Assembly (NCBI GenBank): GCA_905194675.1
Contig: CAJJTG010000064.1
Coordinates: 1 to 7,828 of the forward strand
Reading direction: 5' to 3'
DNA length: 7,828 nucleotides
Source of the DNA: an uncultured Collinsella sp.
Lineage (GTDB): Bacteria > Actinomycetota > Coriobacteriia > Coriobacteriales > Coriobacteriaceae
Below the pieces are notes generated by a model. It was not told where the DNA came from. It did not search any database and was given only the letters and a program-made list of their open reading frames with translations. This document shows positions 5,494-7,828 of the stretch, in pieces. Each line of letters starts with the position of its first letter. Within the stretch, counting starts at the first letter, position 1. Position numbers and translations under genes: made by a program.

Positions 5494-6690
5494 ATGAAAC
5501 TCATCAATAGATCGTCATATATGGACACGTTGACGAGTCTCATTGGCGTGCCGGACATCAAGGTCATCACGGGCATCCGTCGTAGCGGTAAATCAAAATT
5601 GCTCGAGGCCCTCCGCGATTACGTGGAGGCAAATCTGTCCAATTCGAATGTCATCCATATCAACTACAACCTCGATGAGTTCGAGAACCTGCTCGAGTAT
5701 CACGCGTTGCTCGCCTATGTAAAAGAGCATCGAGTGTCCGGCAAACAAAACTTTCTGCTTATCGATGAAGTTCAGATGTGCGACGGTTTTGAGCGTGCGA
5801 TCAACAGCCTTCACGCATCCGAGCAGTACGACATATTCATTACTGGATCGAATGCCTTTTTGCTGTCGAGCGATCTGTCGACGCTCTTTACGGGGCGCAC
5901 CTTCGAGATCGAGGTTTTTCCATTCTCGTTTGAGGAGTATCGTTTCTATGGCGACGAGGGCGAGGTCGACCGCGACTTCGATGAGTACGCGAGAACCGGC
6001 GGTATGTCCGGCTCTTACCCTTATCCACTGCAGGAGCAGCGCTATCAATATCTCTCCAACGTCTTCAAGACGCTCATTGTGAGAGATATCGTGCAGCGGC
6101 ATAACGTGAGAAACGAATCGGCGCTGCTGCGCATTGCCGATTACATGATGGACAACGTTTCCAACATTACGTCGGCACGCAACATTACTGATGCATTAAA
6201 TGCGGATGGGCTAAAGATTACGAACAAGACGGTCGGCACGTACATGGGGTACCTGTGCGATGCGTTTGCCTTCTATAAAGTTCGTCGGTACGACATTCGC
6301 GGCAAAAAATACCTTAAGAGCGGCGAGAAGTACTATCTGGCGGACCATGCGTTTAAATATGCGCTTCTTGGTACACGTGATATGGATTGGGGACGCGTAT
6401 ACGAGAACATGGTGGCAATCGAGCTGCTGCGTCGCGGATATGAGGTATACGTCGGCGTGCTCTATAAAAAGGAAATAGACTTTGTAGCAATCAAGCGGAG
6501 CGAGAAACTCTACATTCAGGTGAGCGACGACATCAGCTCGGATAAGACATTTGAACGCGAGATTTCGCCACTGCTGAGCATTGGCGATGCGTATCCCAAG
6601 ATGATTCTCGCCCGCACGCATCACGAGGCCACGGATCGCGACGGAGTGCAGATCGTGGACCTGGCGAGGTGGTTGTGCGGCGAGGCGTAG
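5494..6690 (+). CDS. AAA+ ATPase of the AAA_14/DUF4143 type
   Basis: A 398-residue ATP-binding protein. The N-terminal AAA+ domain (about 20-150) has the Walker A motif GIRRSGKSKLL (G27, K33, S34), the Walker B motif FLLIDEVQ (D90, E91) and the sensor-like FITGSNAFLLS (114-124) followed by LFTGR (130-134). The C-terminal DUF4143 region (about 190-390) holds VRDIVQRHNVRN, a winged-helix-like middle, YENMVAIELLRRG (from Y303, with E310), KEIDFVA (E327, D329) and LYIQV (Q342). The last three resemble the core of a PD-(D/E)xK-type nuclease fold, but with Gln where a nuclease usually has Lys. Members are widespread, often multicopy and of unknown function. The ATG at 5494 has AGGAGG at 5483-5488, five bases upstream. 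Codon use is visibly less G/C-rich than in the folate and CoaX genes, which suggests transfer. Palindromic repeats lie on both sides, and CoaX converges from downstream. Confidence 0.9.
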   Translation: MKLINRSSYMDTLTSLIGVPDIKVITGIRRSGKSKLLEALRDYVEANLSNSNVIHINYNLDEFENLLEYHALLAYVKEHRVSGKQNFLLIDEVQMCDGFERAINSLHASEQYDIFITGSNAFLLSSDLSTLFTGRTFEIEVFPFSFEEYRFYGDEGEVDRDFDEYARTGGMSGSYPYPLQEQRYQYLSNVFKTLIVRDIVQRHNVRNESALLRIADYMMDNVSNITSARNITDALNADGLKITNKTVGTYMGYLCDAFAFYKVRRYDIRGKKYLKSGEKYYLADHAFKYALLGTRDMDWGRVYENMVAIELLRRGYEVYVGVLYKKEIDFVAIKRSEKLYIQVSDDISSDKTFEREISPLLSIGDAYPKMILARTHHEATDRDGVQIVDLARWLCGEA

Positions 6691-6697
6691 CAGAAAG

Positions 6698-6740
6698 CCT
6701 ATTCCTCAAAACTGAAAAATTTTCGTTTTTGAGGAATAGG
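6698..6740. repeat. 43-base palindromic repeat, copy 3
   Basis: Same palindrome and orientation as the two copies before the ATPase gene, with T at position 16 and A instead of T at position 22 in the loop. It starts eight bases after the ATPase stop and lies between the convergent ATPase and pantothenate kinase genes, where it could also slow or end transcription from both sides. It is followed by ATT, as in copy 1. No T-run follows it, so it is not a typical intrinsic terminator. Confidence 0.9.
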
Positions 6741-6774
6741 ATTGGAGGCTGGTTGCTGCGACCTGGCGTTTACT

Positions 6775-7548
6775 CTATCCCAGCTCCTGCATGCGGCGGT
6801 AGATTTCGCAGATGCCCTTGATGGTGAGTTGCCCGTCGACCACGTCGAAGGCATCGGTCGAATCGGCGACAATGCCGGCGAGACCGCCCGTGGCGATAAC
6901 GGTGGCATCCTCGCGGCCCAGTTCGCGCTTCATGCGAGCGACCAGGCCCTCGGCCATGGCGGCGGCGCCCATCACGGCGCCGACCTTGATGCATTCCTCG
7001 GTGTCGCGGCCGATGGCGTGCTCGGGCGCCTCGAGCGGAACGCTGGCGAGCTTGGCGGCTCGGGCGGCGAGCGCGTCCATGGAGATGCGGATGCCCGGCG
7101 CAATCGCTCCGCCAATGTAATAGCCGTCCTCGTCGATGACGTCGATATTGGTTGCGGTGCCAAAGTCCACCACGATCGCCGGGGCGCCGTAGAAGGTCTC
7201 GGCAGCGACGGCGTTGGCGATGCGGTCGGCACCAACGGCCTGGGGGCGCGCCGCCCGCAGCTTGGTCACCGCGGCCGTCTGTGGCCCAATGACGATGGCG
7301 TCTGCCGCGATGCGGTCGGCCACGGCGTGCCACTCGCGCGAGAGCTGCGGCACCACGCCCGCAAAGGCGATCGCGTCGACCGCGCCGAGCGAGAGGTCGT
7401 ACATCTTAAAGAAGCCCATCAGGCGCACGTGGATCTCATCGGCGGTGTAGGAGCGGTCGGTGGGCATGCGCCACGACTGCACCAGCTTGTCTCCGTCAAA
7501 CAGGCCCATGGCCGTCTGCGTGTTTCCCATATCGATAGCGAGCAGCAT
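6775..7548 (-). CDS. coaX: Type III pantothenate kinase
   Basis: A 257-residue cytosolic kinase that phosphorylates pantothenate in the first step of coenzyme A synthesis. Type III enzymes belong to the ASKHA fold, need a monovalent cation and are generally not inhibited by CoA. The phosphate-binding motif DMGNT is at residues 6-10. GADR (106-109) carries the expected catalytic aspartate D108, DFGTATN (128-134) carries the metal-associated D128, GGAIAPG follows, and an ATGG adenosine motif lies near the C-terminus. The length matches the family norm of about 255 residues. The ATG at 7548 (MLLAIDMGNT) is chosen because GGGAG lies five bases upstream. An in-frame ATG at 7569 would add seven residues but has no ribosome site. 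The gene converges with the ATPase gene across a 43-base palindrome and is divergent from the downstream tRNA. Confidence 0.95.
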   Translation of the reverse strand: MLLAIDMGNTQTAMGLFDGDKLVQSWRMPTDRSYTADEIHVRLMGFFKMYDLSLGAVDAIAFAGVVPQLSREWHAVADRIAADAIVIGPQTAAVTKLRAARPQAVGADRIANAVAAETFYGAPAIVVDFGTATNIDVIDEDGYYIGGAIAPGIRISMDALAARAAKLASVPLEAPEHAIGRDTEECIKVGAVMGAAAMAEGLVARMKRELGREDATVIATGGLAGIVADSTDAFDVVDGQLTIKGICEIYRRMQELG

Positions 7549-7553
7549 GTCTA

Positions 7554-7558
7554 CTCCC
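7554..7558 (-). promoter_or_regulatory. Ribosome binding site that fixes the coaX start
   Basis: On the minus strand GGGAG lies five bases before the ATG at 7548. The alternative ATG at 7569 is preceded by GTCCTTTT, which is not a ribosome site. Confidence 0.7.
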
Positions 7559-7584
7559 GGTGTCGGCATAAAAGGACGCGCACC

Positions 7585-7590
7585 ATTGTA
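7585..7590 (-). promoter_or_regulatory. Possible -10 box of coaX
   Basis: On the minus strand TACAAT (in TATACAAT) lies about 36 bases before the chosen coaX start. No clear -35 is found 16-19 bases upstream. The same hexamer occurs upstream of the folate gene. Confidence 0.4.
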
Positions 7591-7684
7591 TACGTGCCGT
7601 CGACGGCGCTCGGCTGCGATTCGTTTACGGTGATAGGGGCTGAGGGGTTTAAATATGAAGGAATTATGCTCTACGAGATTTTCC

Positions 7685-7713
7685 TTGCCGTTTACCGAAC
7701 TCCCACGTAATAT
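7685..7713 (+). promoter_or_regulatory. Promoter of the initiator tRNA
   Basis: TTGCCG (7685-7690) and TAATAT (7708-7713) are separated by exactly 17 bases and match the housekeeping sigma-70-type consensus well. The -10 box ends 31 bases before the mature tRNA 5' end, leaving a short 5' leader for RNase P to remove. Confidence 0.6.
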
Positions 7714-7744
7714 TCTTTCTTGCGCACATGAGGCGCCCAGACAT

Positions 7745-7821
7745 TGCGGGGTGGAGCAGTCTGGTAGCTCGCCGGGCTCATAACCCGGAGGTCGTAGGTT
7801 CAAATCCTGCCCCCGCGACCA
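7745..7821 (+). tRNA. Initiator tRNA-fMet (CAT)
   Basis: A 77-base tRNA closely resembling bacterial initiator tRNA. The acceptor arm TGCGGGG pairs with CCCCGCG, then the discriminator A73 and an encoded CCA (7819-7821). The anticodon loop CTCATAA has CAT at 7779-7781. The anticodon stem CCGGG/CCCGG contains the three consecutive G-C pairs that mark initiator tRNAs. The D-loop region AGCAGTCTGGTAGCTC and the T-loop GGTTCAAATCC are normal. Position 1 is U opposite G72, a weak wobble pair where many bacteria have a C1-A72 mismatch; initiators need a weak or absent 1-72 pair for formylation. The gene has its own promoter and diverges from coaX. Confidence 0.95.
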
Positions 7822-7828
7822 AGAACTT

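Noticed and set aside
5340..6743. Insertion sequence with terminal inverted repeats
   Set aside because: The enclosed protein is an ATPase without transposase motifs, each repeat is a complete palindrome and not a half-site, and no target duplication can be defined.
7549..7569. Upstream coaX start at 7569
   Set aside because: It would add seven residues before the conserved MLLAIDMGNT and has no ribosome site, whereas GGGAG fits the ATG at 7548.
6742..7710. A 322-codon plus-strand open frame opposite coaX
   Set aside because: CoaX on the minus strand has all family motifs; this frame is its shadow, rich in Gly/Asp/His, with no recognisable domain.

Overview
This is a high-GC chromosomal window whose gene content and style fit a gut actinobacterium of the class Coriobacteriia, most likely Collinsella or a close relative. 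That placement is an inference from G/C-rich third codon positions, strong GGAGG-type ribosome sites, the ECF vitamin-transport component and the fused folate gene. No marker gene in the window proves it.

Layout. Positions 1-477 hold the 3' part of an ECF transporter S-component gene (+). A 533-base non-coding stretch (478-1010) follows, with two long palindromic elements (517-684 and 778-939) and a smaller imperfect inverted repeat between them; the second element has a bidirectional terminator-like core. Exodeoxyribonuclease III (1011-1829) lies on the minus strand and diverges from a plus-strand run. That run is a sirtuin deacylase (1965-2717), a fused dihydropteroate synthase-HPPK (2812-4539) and a biotin-protein-ligase-like protein (4540-5241) that begins directly after the folate gene's stop codon, ending at a strong terminator (5281-5310). 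Next is an AAA+ ATPase of the AAA_14/DUF4143 type (5494-6690), visibly less G/C-rich than its neighbours. It is bracketed by three near-identical 43-base palindromes (5340, 5426, 6698). Type III pantothenate kinase (6775-7548, minus) converges on it. The window closes with an initiator tRNA-fMet (7745-7821) that has its own promoter.

How the genes fit together. Several genes serve cofactor metabolism: vitamin uptake (ECF), folate (FolP-FolK), CoA (CoaX), an NAD-consuming sirtuin and a biotin-ligase relative. The ATPase with its palindromes looks like a later arrival.

The points most worth a second look are: the three same-orientation palindromes around the ATPase; the two large hairpin elements; a roughly 140-residue low-complexity insertion inside the DHPS barrel; and a biotin-ligase homologue that has lost the recognisable biotinyl-AMP motifs yet is tightly coupled to the folate gene. 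I did not find a clear new defence system or a CRISPR array.
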